Program-made: the position numbers and the translations under genes
Assembly: GCA_002746275.1 (NCBI GenBank)
Contig: NVWR01000001.1
Coordinates: forward strand, 1,191,540-1,198,098
Direction of reading: 5' to 3'
Length of the DNA: 6,559 nt
Source: Rhodobiaceae bacterium
Lineage (GTDB): Bacteria > Pseudomonadota > Alphaproteobacteria > Parvibaculales > Parvibaculaceae
Shown here: positions 1-6,559 of the stretch, piece after piece
How positions within the stretch are numbered: the stretch's first letter is position 1
Layout: each line of letters opens with the position of its first letter
Notes under the pieces: model-generated
Told to the model about the DNA's origin: nothing
Seen by the model: only the letters and a program-made list of their open reading frames with translations
The model's database searches: none

Positions 1-588
1 GAAGGGGTAGAAAATGCCGGAACTCCAGACCCCGAACCACAGGTCATCGTCGACTTTTTCCTCCACACCAAGCGCCACAAGGTCGTAAAACACCGCCCGA
101 TTGATAAGGGCTTCCAGCCGTGCCCGCACCAAAACATAAGGAGCGGGTTCGCCGGTTTCCGCGTCCACCTCAAACCGCAACGGATGCTCGGCATCCACGG
201 TGACGGCATCTCCCACGCTGGTGTCAAAACTCAACACTTGATCACGCCCTTCACCAGCCACGCCCATGGCGATCGCCAGAAAAGGCACATCATCAACGGT
301 GATGCCAATCTTCTCGACCGGTGTGACCAGATAGTATCGATCATCATCATCGCGCCGCAGAACCGTCGAAAAAAGCCGCACCAGACGCTGCCTGCCAATG
401 GGAGAGTTGAGATAATGCCAACTGCCATCCCTTTTGATGCGCATGTCCAGATCGCCGCAAAACGGGGGGTTCCACAGATGGACAGGCGGCAATCCACGCG
501 CCTTTTCCCCGGCGGCAGAGGCCTGCCCCAACCCCTTCAATATCTCGCTCGGAGCGCGGGCCGCTTCGTTTTTTGTGCTCTTCACCAT
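1..588 (-). CDS. DUF1285 family protein, C-terminus cut by window edge
   Basis: A minus-strand frame is open from the ATG at 588-586 to base 1, giving 196 residues with no stop. It resembles the DUF1285 family of small soluble proteins found mainly in proteobacteria, whose biochemical role is not established. Features that support this are the [17 protein letters not shown] stretch (residues 33-49), the [13 protein letters not shown] block (54-66) with its Trp-His-Tyr core, the YYLVTPVEK strand (85-93), and a C-terminal [10 protein letters not shown] segment (182-191). Family members are about 200 residues long, so only a few residues are probably missing. ATG 588 is preferred because an in-frame TGA lies at 606-604; the only alternative is a TTG directly before the ATG. 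No good Shine-Dalgarno sequence is visible. The gene is divergent from the MoxR operon. There is no signal peptide or membrane segment, so it is predicted cytosolic. A run of four Asp residues (80-83) is encoded by GAT repeats. Confidence 0.92.
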   Translation of the reverse strand, partial: MVKSTKNEAARAPSEILKGLGQASAAGEKARGLPPVHLWNPPFCGDLDMRIKRDGSWHYLNSPIGRQRLVRLFSTVLRRDDDDRYYLVTPVEKIGITVDDVPFLAIAMGVAGEGRDQVLSFDTSVGDAVTVDAEHPLRFEVDAETGEPAPYVLVRARLEALINRAVFYDLVALGVEEKVDDDLWFGVWSSGIFYPF

Positions 589-835
589 CAAAAATCTACC
601 GTCTCACAATCTTGTCATCGGCGGGCATTATGCGCCATCGCCATCCCGAGGCATAATAAACAGCGGAATAAAGGTCATAATGGAGCCATATTGGCAGTCA
701 CACATAAGACACAAGTCCGGTTAAGCTAAGCAGAACGATAATATAACCAACAAACCATCGCGCCCCAGCAACCCGTCGCGCCAAAGAGAGCATGCCCCAA
801 TTGCTCTCATCCCCGCGCCAACCATATGTAGGACT
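589..835. promoter_or_regulatory. Divergent intergenic region between the DUF1285 gene and the MoxR operon
   Basis: These 247 bases separate two divergent starts and must hold the promoters for both unless transcription enters from further away. The middle (about 650-750) is visibly more AT-rich than the flanking genes. The best -10-like sequences for the operon are the overlapping GATAAT (737-742) and TATAAC (742-747). Neither has a convincing TTGACA-like -35 box 16-18 bases upstream, so no promoter is assigned. A 7-bp inverted repeat, ATTATGC (627-633) and GCATAAT (651-657), and a further CATAAT (676-681) lie nearer the DUF1285 gene and could be an operator or chance. No tRNA, riboswitch-like structure or terminator was recognised. 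One marginal small frame on the minus strand is listed separately. Confidence 0.45.
698..793 (-). CDS. Marginal candidate small membrane protein (31 aa), unproven
   Basis: In the divergent gap, a minus-strand ATG at 793-791 opens a 31-codon frame ending at the TGA at 700-698. The peptide has a basic N-terminus (MLSLARRVAGAR) followed by a hydrophobic stretch (WFVGYIIVLLSLTGLVSYV). This is the layout of a single-pass small membrane protein. A purine-rich GATGAGAG lies roughly 10 bases upstream and could serve as a weak ribosome site. Against it: I recognise no homologue, AT-rich intergenic DNA easily gives hydrophobic frames, and the frame stays open upstream into the antisense of the MoxR gene. 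If real it would overlap the MoxR promoter region and be read with the DUF1285 gene. Treat it as a hypothesis. Confidence 0.15.
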   Translation of the reverse strand: MLSLARRVAGARWFVGYIIVLLSLTGLVSYV

Positions 836-1849
836 ATGCAGACAGTCAGCGACACGCCCGGCAGCCAGGAAGATGGCGACATCGTTCAGGAGATCGAAGC
901 CGCAGGGCGAAAAATCGCCGAGGCCAAAGCGGCCATTGGCGAAGTTATTTTCGGTCAGGAAGCTGTTGTCGATCAAACTCTCATCACTGTTCTGGCGGGG
1001 GGGCATGCCCTGCTGGTCGGCGTGCCCGGGCTCGCCAAGACACTGCTCGTTCACACGATGGGCATCGTCCTGGGTCTCGACGACAAGCGCGTCCAGTTCA
1101 CCCCCGACCTGATGCCCGCAGATATTCTCGGGTCAGAAGTCCTGGAAGAAGGGGAAGGCGGCAAACGCAGCTTCCGCTTTATCCCCGGCCCGGTTTTCTG
1201 CCAACTGCTTATGGCCGACGAAATCAACCGCGCGAGCCCGCGCACCCAGTCAGCGCTGCTGCAGGCCATGCAGGAGCACCACGTAACGATTGCCGGACAG
1301 CGACACGAATTACCCCGGCCTTTTCATGTACTGGCTACCCAGAATCCGCTGGAGCAGGAAGGCACTTATCCCCTGCCCGAGGCGCAACTCGACCGCTTTC
1401 TCATGGAGATTGATGTCCGCTATCCAGACCTGGAAGCAGAACGTCGTATGTTGCTTGCCACCACCGGCACCCACGAAGGCGTTGCCAAACAGGTCCTGAC
1501 AGGAGACGAACTGAAGTCCCTCCAGCGGCTTGTCAGGCGTATCCCCGTAGGGGAACAAGTGGTCGACACTATTTTGGAGCTGGTCCGCAGCGCCCGTCCC
1601 CATGAGAGCAAAGTTCAAGAAGTCGCCGACCATATCACCTGGGGGCCAGGCCCCCGCGCTAGTCAAGCGCTGATGTTAGCCGTGCGCGTCCGCGCGCTGA
1701 TGGACGGACGCTTTTCACCTTCCACCGAAGATGTGATCGCCCTTGCAGAACCCATTCTCCGACACCGCATGGCGCTCAATTTTGCAGCCCGTGCCGAGGG
1801 CGTGACGATTGCGGGAGTAATTGATCGTCTGACCCAACGACTTGGTTGA
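836..1849 (+). CDS. MoxR family AAA+ ATPase
   Basis: A 337-residue cytosolic ATPase of the MoxR family (AAA_3 core plus AAA lid), close to the usual length of about 330. Visible motifs are Walker A GVPGLAKT (62-69, Lys68), Walker B LLMADE (124-129, Asp128/Glu129), sensor 1 VLATQNP (165-171, Asn170), the LDRF arginine-finger element (185-188, Arg187), and sensor 2 in GPGPRASQAL (270-279, Arg274). All catalytic residues are present, so it should be active as a hexameric ring. MoxR proteins are thought to remodel or help insert metal into client proteins together with vWA-domain partners, and the next three genes all encode vWA-like proteins. ATG 836 is the only plausible start: no in-frame ATG, GTG or TTG lies just upstream or in the first 40 codons. 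The AGGA at 830-833 is only two bases from it, unusually close for a Shine-Dalgarno. This is the first gene of the operon. The true client is unknown. Confidence 0.97.
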   Translation: MQTVSDTPGSQEDGDIVQEIEAAGRKIAEAKAAIGEVIFGQEAVVDQTLITVLAGGHALLVGVPGLAKTLLVHTMGIVLGLDDKRVQFTPDLMPADILGSEVLEEGEGGKRSFRFIPGPVFCQLLMADEINRASPRTQSALLQAMQEHHVTIAGQRHELPRPFHVLATQNPLEQEGTYPLPEAQLDRFLMEIDVRYPDLEAERRMLLATTGTHEGVAKQVLTGDELKSLQRLVRRIPVGEQVVDTILELVRSARPHESKVQEVADHITWGPGPRASQALMLAVRVRALMDGRFSPSTEDVIALAEPILRHRMALNFAARAEGVTIAGVIDRLTQRLG

Positions 1850-1856
1850 TCTTTAA

Positions 1857-2795
1857 ATGGCGATGGATTTTTCACACAGATCACAAAGCACAACCCTTGC
1901 GCGCGCTCAGGAATTGGCCGCAACCCTTCCCCCATTGATGGCGGAGGCAGAGCGGGTAGCAAACACGGTCGAACAGGGTATCCACGGTCGCCGTCGCGTC
2001 GGCCCGGGCGAAAGCTTCTGGCAATTCCGCCGATACGACACCGGCGATACAGCAAGCTCGGTGGACTGGCGACAGTCCGCCCGGTCGCAGCATCTCTTCG
2101 TGCGCGAAAACGAATGGGATGCGGCCCAGAGCGTCTGGATCTGGTGCGACAGGTCAGCCTCAATGGATTATTGCTCCCCTTTCGCCTCTTGCCGAAAACT
2201 CGACCGGGGTCTGGTGCTGGGCCTCGCCCTGGCCAGCCTGCTCACCAGGGGCGGGGAACGCATCGCCGCTCTGGGCAGCGGAGACTTGCCGGCAAGCGGT
2301 CGGAGTGGTTTGCATCACCTGTCAGAGAGATGGTTCGGAGTACAGGACCCCGATCACGTCCACTCCGGCCTGCCACCGCTGCAAGATCTTCCCCGCTACG
2401 CATCGCTGATTCTCATTGGTGACTTTCTTGAGCCCACCGATGAGCTCATTAAACGTCTGAGAGCACTGGCGCAAAGCGGCACCCAAGGCCATCTCCTGCA
2501 AGTTCTTGACCCTGCAGAAGCAGACTTGCCCTTTCAGGGGCGCACGGAGTTCCAAGGCGTGGAAGAAGACTTGAAGTTCCTCGTCGGTCAGGCAGAAAGC
2601 TTGCGATCCGCCTACAAGGACCGCCTTAGAGCACATCAAGACCAGCTCCTCGAAATGACCCGCAGCGTTGGCTGGAGTTTTGCGACCCATCGCACAGACC
2701 ATCCGGCAACCAGCGCACTTCTGGCCCTTTACAGTGTGATCTCCACACCTTCCCTTCATGGGTCGAGTAAATTGGGCAGCGAGGTCTGGCCATGA
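1857..2795 (+). CDS. DUF58 domain protein with vWA fold, likely MoxR partner
   Basis: A 312-residue DUF58 protein. The family signature spans residues 50-90: GPGESFWQFRRYDTGD, then VDWRQSARS, then LFVRENEW. It is followed at once by a vWA-type metal site, DRSAS (Asp98, Ser100, Ser102), at the end of the hydrophobic strand VWIWC. A second strand with a possible metal ligand is LILIGDF (184-190, Asp189). No signal peptide or transmembrane segment is visible, so this is the soluble form of the family; some relatives have N-terminal membrane helices. DUF58 genes commonly follow moxR-type genes, and the product is inferred to be the ATPase's adaptor or client; its exact role is unknown. It starts 7 bases after the MoxR stop with no clear ribosome site, which suggests translational coupling. 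A second in-frame ATG at 1863 is an equally possible start. Confidence 0.96.
   Translation: MAMDFSHRSQSTTLARAQELAATLPPLMAEAERVANTVEQGIHGRRRVGPGESFWQFRRYDTGDTASSVDWRQSARSQHLFVRENEWDAAQSVWIWCDRSASMDYCSPFASCRKLDRGLVLGLALASLLTRGGERIAALGSGDLPASGRSGLHHLSERWFGVQDPDHVHSGLPPLQDLPRYASLILIGDFLEPTDELIKRLRALAQSGTQGHLLQVLDPAEADLPFQGRTEFQGVEEDLKFLVGQAESLRSAYKDRLRAHQDQLLEMTRSVGWSFATHRTDHPATSALLALYSVISTPSLHGSSKLGSEVWP
2781..2795 (+). promoter_or_regulatory. Ribosome binding site and ATGA stop/start overlap
   Basis: GAGGT at 2781-2785 lies six bases before the ATG at 2792. This is the best Shine-Dalgarno match at any start in the window. The DUF58 stop TGA (2793-2795) is nested in ATGA (2792-2795), so the two genes overlap by four bases, a typical sign of translational coupling. 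A second in-frame ATG follows directly at 2795-2797 and could be used instead, changing the product by only one Met. Confidence 0.6.
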
Positions 2796-5566
2796 TGTCA
2801 CTCGGACCGCTGGCGTTTGCTGCCCCCTGGGCGCTGCTTGGCCTGCTTTCTCTGCCCATCATCTGGTGGTTGCTGCGAGTCACACCGCCCGCACCCAAAC
2901 GCGTGCGCTTCCCTGCAATCAGATTGCTGCTTGAACTCAAGCCTGAAACAGAAGCGGCGGCCCACACCCCCTGGTGGCTGTTGCTGCTGCGCCTCACCAT
3001 TGCAGCTCTTGTGGTCCTCGCCATGGCGAACCCCCTGTGGCGCCCGGCTGAACGCCTCGCCGGGGGCGGTCCTCTCCTCATCCTCATCGACAATGGGTGG
3101 GCGTCTGCCCCCGACTGGTCGCACCGGGTGAGCCTCGCCAAAAGCCTGATCGATCAGGCAGCCCGGGCCAACCGCCGCATCGCCATTCTGGCAACAGCCC
3201 CCAAAGCCGTCCCAACAAGCCTCCATTTTGAAGCCGTAGACGAAGCGTTGAGCCATCTGGCAACCCTCACCCCCGAGCCCCTGTCGCCCGAACGGGCTGA
3301 GATCGTATTGCAGGTTGGAGCCCTTGAGGAGAAACCGAGCCAGATTGTCTGGATTTCAGACGGGCTGGACTATGGCTTTGCCGACCCCCTTGTCGAAAGC
3401 CTCACATCTCTCGGCATCAACGTGGACCTGATCGAACCCGCTGACGGACAGCGGGCATTTGCCCTACTGCCTCCAACCATAGGGACTGGAGACATCACCG
3501 TTCCCGTACTCCGCGCCAGCACCAGTGCTGTCGATCAAGGTAGCCTGGCGAGTTTCGCCGTCGACGGACGGCCGCTGGGTCGGGTGAATTTTGCATTCGA
3601 GCCCGGATCACTCCGAACCGAGGCAACGCTGTCTCTCCCGCTTGAGCTGCGGAATGAAATTGCGCGCATCAGCCTTGACCGTCAGACAACTGCCGGAAGC
3701 ACAATCCTGCTTGATGAACGCTGGCGCCGACGCACGCTCGGCATGGTATCGGCGGAGAACAGCGATCAGCCTTTGTTGTCCGACCTCTACTATCTGGAAC
3801 GCGCTCTGGAGCCATTCGTTGACGTGCGCAAACCCCACACGCTGCAGGATGATGAAAGCCCCATCGCCAACCTTCTCTCCCAGCCTCTGTCTGTTTTGTT
3901 GCTGGCTGACCTTGGACGGCTGGCCGCCACTGATGTCGAATTGGTGAGCAGGTGGATAAAGGACGGGGGCGTTCTTGTGCGTTTTGCGGGCCCTCGTCTT
4001 GCAGCCCAGGCAGACCCTCTTATTCCCGTCCCACTGCGCGCTGGCGGGCGGGAATTGGGAGGTGCCCTATCCTGGTCCGAACCTCAACATCTGGCCCCTT
4101 TCGATCCTGAAAGCCCCTTTGCGGGCATCACCATTCCAGACGATGTCACCGTCACCCGGCAGGTCCTTGCAGACCCCCGTGGGGATCTTTCCGCGAACAC
4201 CTGGGCACGGCTCCAGGATGGCACACCGCTTGTCACGGCAAGGTCTGACGGAGACGGTTGGATGGTACTGATCCACGTGACCGCCAACACCGATTGGTCA
4301 AACCTCGCCCTGTCCGGCCTGTATGTGGACATGTTGCGCCGCCTGATCGACTTGTCCCAGGGCAGTGCTTCATCTGGGAATGACGTTGGTGCGGGCGCTG
4401 CTCTTGCTCCCAAGCAAATGCTGGACGCGTATGGCCGCCTTGGTCCCACGACACCCTGGGCAACCCCCATCGGCCGCATGGATATAACAAGCGCCCGACC
4501 AAGCGCCCTTCATCCTCCGGGCCTCTATGGAGACGAGGGGGCGGCCCGAGCACTCAACGTTACCTCAGCCAAAACCGTCCTGACACCTTTGCCCGACCTT
4601 GCCGGGTTGACATCCAGACGCATCTATGCCCAGGGCAGTGAATACACTCTCAAAGCGCCCCTCCTCATCATCGCTTTGCTGCTGCTCCTCGCAGATGGTG
4701 TCGCAGCCCTCTTCCTGAGCGGTCGTCTCACCCGAGCACAAATGACCCACGCGGCACCGCTCGCCGCGCTGGCCTTTTTCTTGATCGTCGCTCACCCGGC
4801 ACCTGTATTGGCTGAGGACATCAACTCAGATGACGCGGCTGCTCTCGCTGCTGTCCTGGAAACACACCTTGCTTATGTTCTGACCGGCGACGCGGAAATC
4901 GATGAGTTAAGCCGCGCCGGGTTAGCGGGCCTCAGCGAAACATTGCGACGACGCACCGCGCTGGAACCAGGCGACCCCATTGGCGTGAACGTCGAATATG
5001 ATGAGCTCACTTTTTTCCCCCTTCTCTATTGGCCCGTGAGCCCAGCGCAACCTGAACTGTCCAGCGCTGCCCTGGTGCGCGTCGATGCTTATATGAAACA
5101 GGGCGGCACCATCCTTTTTGATACACGCGACCAGGGACGCGCAATCCAGGGGCTCACCACCGAGGCAGGCCAAACGCTCCGCAACTTGCTGGCGCAACTC
5201 GACATCCCTCCCGTGGAGCCTGTGCCAGCTACCCACGTACTGACCCGAGCCTTTTACCTGCTCACTGACTTCCCCGGACGTTGGAGCGGAGGCCCTCTTT
5301 GGGTAGAGCGAACCCAGGCCAGAGACGGGTCAACAGCCAGCAGCAATGATGGTGTGTCGGCAATACTGATCGGGTCCAATGATTACGCTGGCGCCTGGGC
5401 TCTCAACGCATCCGGACGCCCACTCTTCGCAGTTGTGCCCGGCGGTGAACGCCAACGCGAAATCGCAGCGCGCGTCGGGGTAAACCTTGTCATGTACGCC
5501 CTCACCGGCAACTACAAAGCAGATCAGGTTCACCTGCCCGCCCTGCTCGAACGGCTGGGACAGTAG
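2792..5566 (+). CDS. Large membrane protein: BatA N-terminus, degenerate vWA, DUF4159
   Basis: A 924-residue protein of the DUF4159 type found beside MoxR genes. Regions in order: a BatA-like membrane hairpin (helices about 8-29 and 61-81, joined by a basic loop); a vWA-like domain (about 94-215) opening with LLILIDNGWAS and containing IVWISDG (185-191); a long middle part (about 220-615) with a flavodoxin- or amidotransferase-like look, including VLLLADLG (368-375); two hydrophobic segments (622-643 and 654-674); and a C-terminal DUF4159 domain (about 677-905) with YDELTFFPLLYWP (736-748) and GGTILFDTRD (771-780). DUF4159 is predicted to adopt a class-I glutamine-amidotransferase-like fold, with no activity proven. 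Basic residues at 31-46 and 645-648 place both short loops in the cytosol and both large regions in the periplasm. The vWA metal site is degenerate: DNGWA replaces DxSxS. The segment at 651-674 resembles a Sec signal peptide. Function is unknown; an envelope complex with the next gene product is inferred. Confidence 0.95.
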   Translation: MMSLGPLAFAAPWALLGLLSLPIIWWLLRVTPPAPKRVRFPAIRLLLELKPETEAAAHTPWWLLLLRLTIAALVVLAMANPLWRPAERLAGGGPLLILIDNGWASAPDWSHRVSLAKSLIDQAARANRRIAILATAPKAVPTSLHFEAVDEALSHLATLTPEPLSPERAEIVLQVGALEEKPSQIVWISDGLDYGFADPLVESLTSLGINVDLIEPADGQRAFALLPPTIGTGDITVPVLRASTSAVDQGSLASFAVDGRPLGRVNFAFEPGSLRTEATLSLPLELRNEIARISLDRQTTAGSTILLDERWRRRTLGMVSAENSDQPLLSDLYYLERALEPFVDVRKPHTLQDDESPIANLLSQPLSVLLLADLGRLAATDVELVSRWIKDGGVLVRFAGPRLAAQADPLIPVPLRAGGRELGGALSWSEPQHLAPFDPESPFAGITIPDDVTVTRQVLADPRGDLSANTWARLQDGTPLVTARSDGDGWMVLIHVTANTDWSNLALSGLYVDMLRRLIDLSQGSASSGNDVGAGAALAPKQMLDAYGRLGPTTPWATPIGRMDITSARPSALHPPGLYGDEGAARALNVTSAKTVLTPLPDLAGLTSRRIYAQGSEYTLKAPLLIIALLLLLADGVAALFLSGRLTRAQMTHAAPLAALAFFLIVAHPAPVLAEDINSDDAAALAAVLETHLAYVLTGDAEIDELSRAGLAGLSETLRRRTALEPGDPIGVNVEYDELTFFPLLYWPVSPAQPELSSAALVRVDAYMKQGGTILFDTRDQGRAIQGLTTEAGQTLRNLLAQLDIPPVEPVPATHVLTRAFYLLTDFPGRWSGGPLWVERTQARDGSTASSNDGVSAILIGSNDYAGAWALNASGRPLFAVVPGGERQREIAARVGVNLVMYALTGNYKADQVHLPALLERLGQ
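4742..4813 (+). other. Internal signal-peptide-like segment between the two halves of the DUF4159 protein
   Basis: Residues 651-674 of the 924-residue protein start with Met, follow two Arg residues (645 and 648), contain a 12-residue hydrophobic core (PLAALAFFLIVA) and end in PVLA before an acidic stretch (EDINSDD). Val at -3 and Ala at -1 fit signal peptidase I rules. It may simply be the fourth membrane helix. It could also be the relic of a once-separate exported DUF4159 protein, or a real cleavage site. The ATG at 4742-4744 has only a weak GAG upstream, so independent translation is unlikely. Confidence 0.4.
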
Positions 5567-5567
5567 A

Positions 5568-6559
5568 ATGACCTGGAGCCTTGTCACCGATCCTTTGATA
5601 GCGCCGCAATGGCTCCTTCTTTTTGCCGTCGCCACAGTATCTGCCATCTTCTTTGCGGCCTGGGTCCGTGCCCCCGGCACCCTTTACCGCGCAGCAGCCC
5701 TTGCAACCCTTCTCGCTCTTCTGCTCAATCCAACCTTGCGCGAGGAAGAACGAGAGCCGATCACCGACATTGCCGTCTTGGTTGTCGACCGCAGTGCCAG
5801 CATGGGCCTGAGAGACAGAGCGGGCGCTCGCGATCAGGCACTTGAAACACTGAAACGAGAGCTCAGTCTCCTGCCTGCCTTAGAAGTCCGAATTGTCGAC
5901 AGCGGGGAGCCCGCAAGAAACGGAGGCACCGCCCTTTTCAAGGTGCTCGACCAGGCTATTTCGGATATCCCCCGCGACCGTCTCGCTGGCATCATGCTGC
6001 TCACCGACGGACAGGTTCACGACGCACCAGAAAGTCTTGCTGCCCTGGCCATTGATGCACCACTTCACGCCATGCTGATCGGCGACCCTGCCGCGCCAGA
6101 TCGCAAACTCGTCGTTGAAGAAGCCCCCCGGTTCGGCATCGTCAATGAAACCATTACGGTTCGCTTTCGCGTTGAAGACGAAGGCGGGGCACCCGAACCC
6201 ATTTCGGTACGCATCGAACATGATGGAAAATTTCTGCGCCAACTGTCCGTCGATCCAGACACGATCACAACCGTCACATTGTCCCTGCCCCATGGGGGTG
6301 AAAATGTTGTGGAGCTCATTGCAGAGAGCAAGCCAGATGAACTGACCGAACAAAACAATCGGGCAATGCTGATCGTGACAGGCATACGGGACCGGTTACG
6401 GGTTTTGCTGGTATCTGGAGAGCCCCACGCGGGTGAGCGCACCTGGCGTAACCTGCTGAAAGCCGATCCTTCTGTCGACCTTGTGCACTTCACCATTTTG
6501 CGCCCCCCTGAAAAACAAGACGGCACTCCAATCTCGGAACTATCTCTGATCGCCTTCCC
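5568..6559 (+). CDS. Membrane protein with vWA, Ig-like and amidotransferase-like regions, 3' end beyond window
   Basis: The frame is open from the ATG at 5568 to the right edge, giving 330 codons plus two bases. Relatives are about 690 residues, so roughly half is visible. Residues 14-33 and about 41-55 form a membrane hairpin whose short basic loop (Arg34, Arg41) suggests that everything after it is periplasmic. A vWA domain follows (about 66-175) with what looks like a full metal site: DRSAS (Asp74, Ser76, Ser78), Thr121 in NGGTAL, and Asp147 in LLTDGQ. Residues about 180-272 look like a beta-rich Ig or CARDB-type domain. From 276 onward, RLRVLLVSGEPHAGERTW and VHFTILRPPEKQDGTP begin a glutamine-amidotransferase-like region typical of the family. 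The start is one base after the preceding stop, with GGGA (5557-5560) as a modest ribosome site. It is the fourth gene of the operon. Enzymatic activity cannot be judged because the rest of the amidotransferase-like region is outside the window. Confidence 0.94.
   Translation, partial: MTWSLVTDPLIAPQWLLLFAVATVSAIFFAAWVRAPGTLYRAAALATLLALLLNPTLREEEREPITDIAVLVVDRSASMGLRDRAGARDQALETLKRELSLLPALEVRIVDSGEPARNGGTALFKVLDQAISDIPRDRLAGIMLLTDGQVHDAPESLAALAIDAPLHAMLIGDPAAPDRKLVVEEAPRFGIVNETITVRFRVEDEGGAPEPISVRIEHDGKFLRQLSVDPDTITTVTLSLPHGGENVVELIAESKPDELTEQNNRAMLIVTGIRDRLRVLLVSGEPHAGERTWRNLLKADPSVDLVHFTILRPPEKQDGTPISELSLIAF

Noticed and set aside
344..352. Short ATC/GAT repeat (tcatcatcat) as a possible microsatellite
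   Set aside because: It simply encodes part of the Asp run in the DUF1285 protein and is too short to suggest phase variation.
628..680. Minus-strand 16-25 codon frame beginning near 702 or 680 (MTFIPLFIMPRDGDGA)
   Set aside because: Too short, no ribosome site and no recognised relative; it competes with other frames in the same AT-rich gap.
184..729. Plus-strand open frames of 181 and 96 codons (184-729, 434-724)
   Set aside because: They lie antisense to the DUF1285 gene, which has a clear family match on the minus strand; their translations are low in hydrophobic structure and match nothing I recognise.
698..1054. Minus-strand 118-codon frame reaching into the MoxR gene
   Set aside because: Most of it is antisense to the MoxR N-terminus. 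Only the last 31 codons have any protein-like character, and these are listed separately as a weak candidate.
1850..1856. Terminator or promoter between the MoxR and DUF58 genes
   Set aside because: Only seven bases separate the genes, with no room for either element.
1663..2163. Minus-strand 166-codon frame across the MoxR/DUF58 junction
   Set aside because: It is Arg/Ser/Pro-rich as expected for an antisense shadow of GC-rich coding DNA, and both sense-strand genes are certain.
2626..3256. Overlapping minus-strand frames of 171 and 152 codons
   Set aside because: Both are antisense to the DUF58 end and the BatA-like start; composition is biased (Gln, Arg, Gly) with no recognisable motif.
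5880..6526. Minus-strand frames of 157 and 153 codons at the right end
   Set aside because: They overlap each other and the conserved vWA/amidotransferase-like gene on the plus strand; shadows in GC-rich DNA.

Overview
The window is a compact stretch of GC-rich bacterial chromosome. The protein families, the gene order and the strong G/C bias at third codon positions suggest an alphaproteobacterium, with Hyphomicrobiales-like lineages the best guess. That placement rests on remembered family resemblance, because the window has no rRNA or other marker.

Layout: bases 1-588 on the minus strand carry a DUF1285 protein whose last residues run off the left edge. Bases 589-835 form the divergent intergenic region and hold no gene I can support firmly. 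From 836 to the right edge, four plus-strand genes lie almost end to end. They encode a MoxR-family AAA+ ATPase (836-1849), a DUF58 protein with a von Willebrand A (vWA) fold (1857-2795), a 924-residue membrane protein combining BatA, vWA-like and DUF4159 regions (2792-5566), and the start of a second membrane protein with vWA, Ig-like and glutamine-amidotransferase-like regions (5568 to beyond 6559). Gaps are 7 nt, a 4-nt overlap and 1 nt, so the four are almost certainly one translationally coupled operon. No terminator, tRNA, rRNA, IS element or CRISPR array was seen.

Working model: MoxR ATPases are thought to act as chaperones or metal-insertion motors with vWA-domain partners. The DUF58 protein, which lacks membrane segments, is the natural cytosolic partner here. 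The other two proteins each have an N-terminal membrane hairpin. By the positive-inside rule, their large vWA-like, DUF4159 and amidotransferase-like parts lie in the periplasm. The operon therefore looks like a cytosolic ATPase/adaptor pair encoded with an envelope-facing complex. Its substrate is unknown.

This gene set is widespread and recognisable, so the window is not a new system, but the function of the set is poorly defined. The points most worth a second look are the metal-site (MIDAS) pattern across the three vWA-like domains (intact, degenerate, intact) and a signal-peptide-like segment in the middle of the 924-residue protein. The latter suggests a fusion of two ancestral genes, or proteolytic processing.
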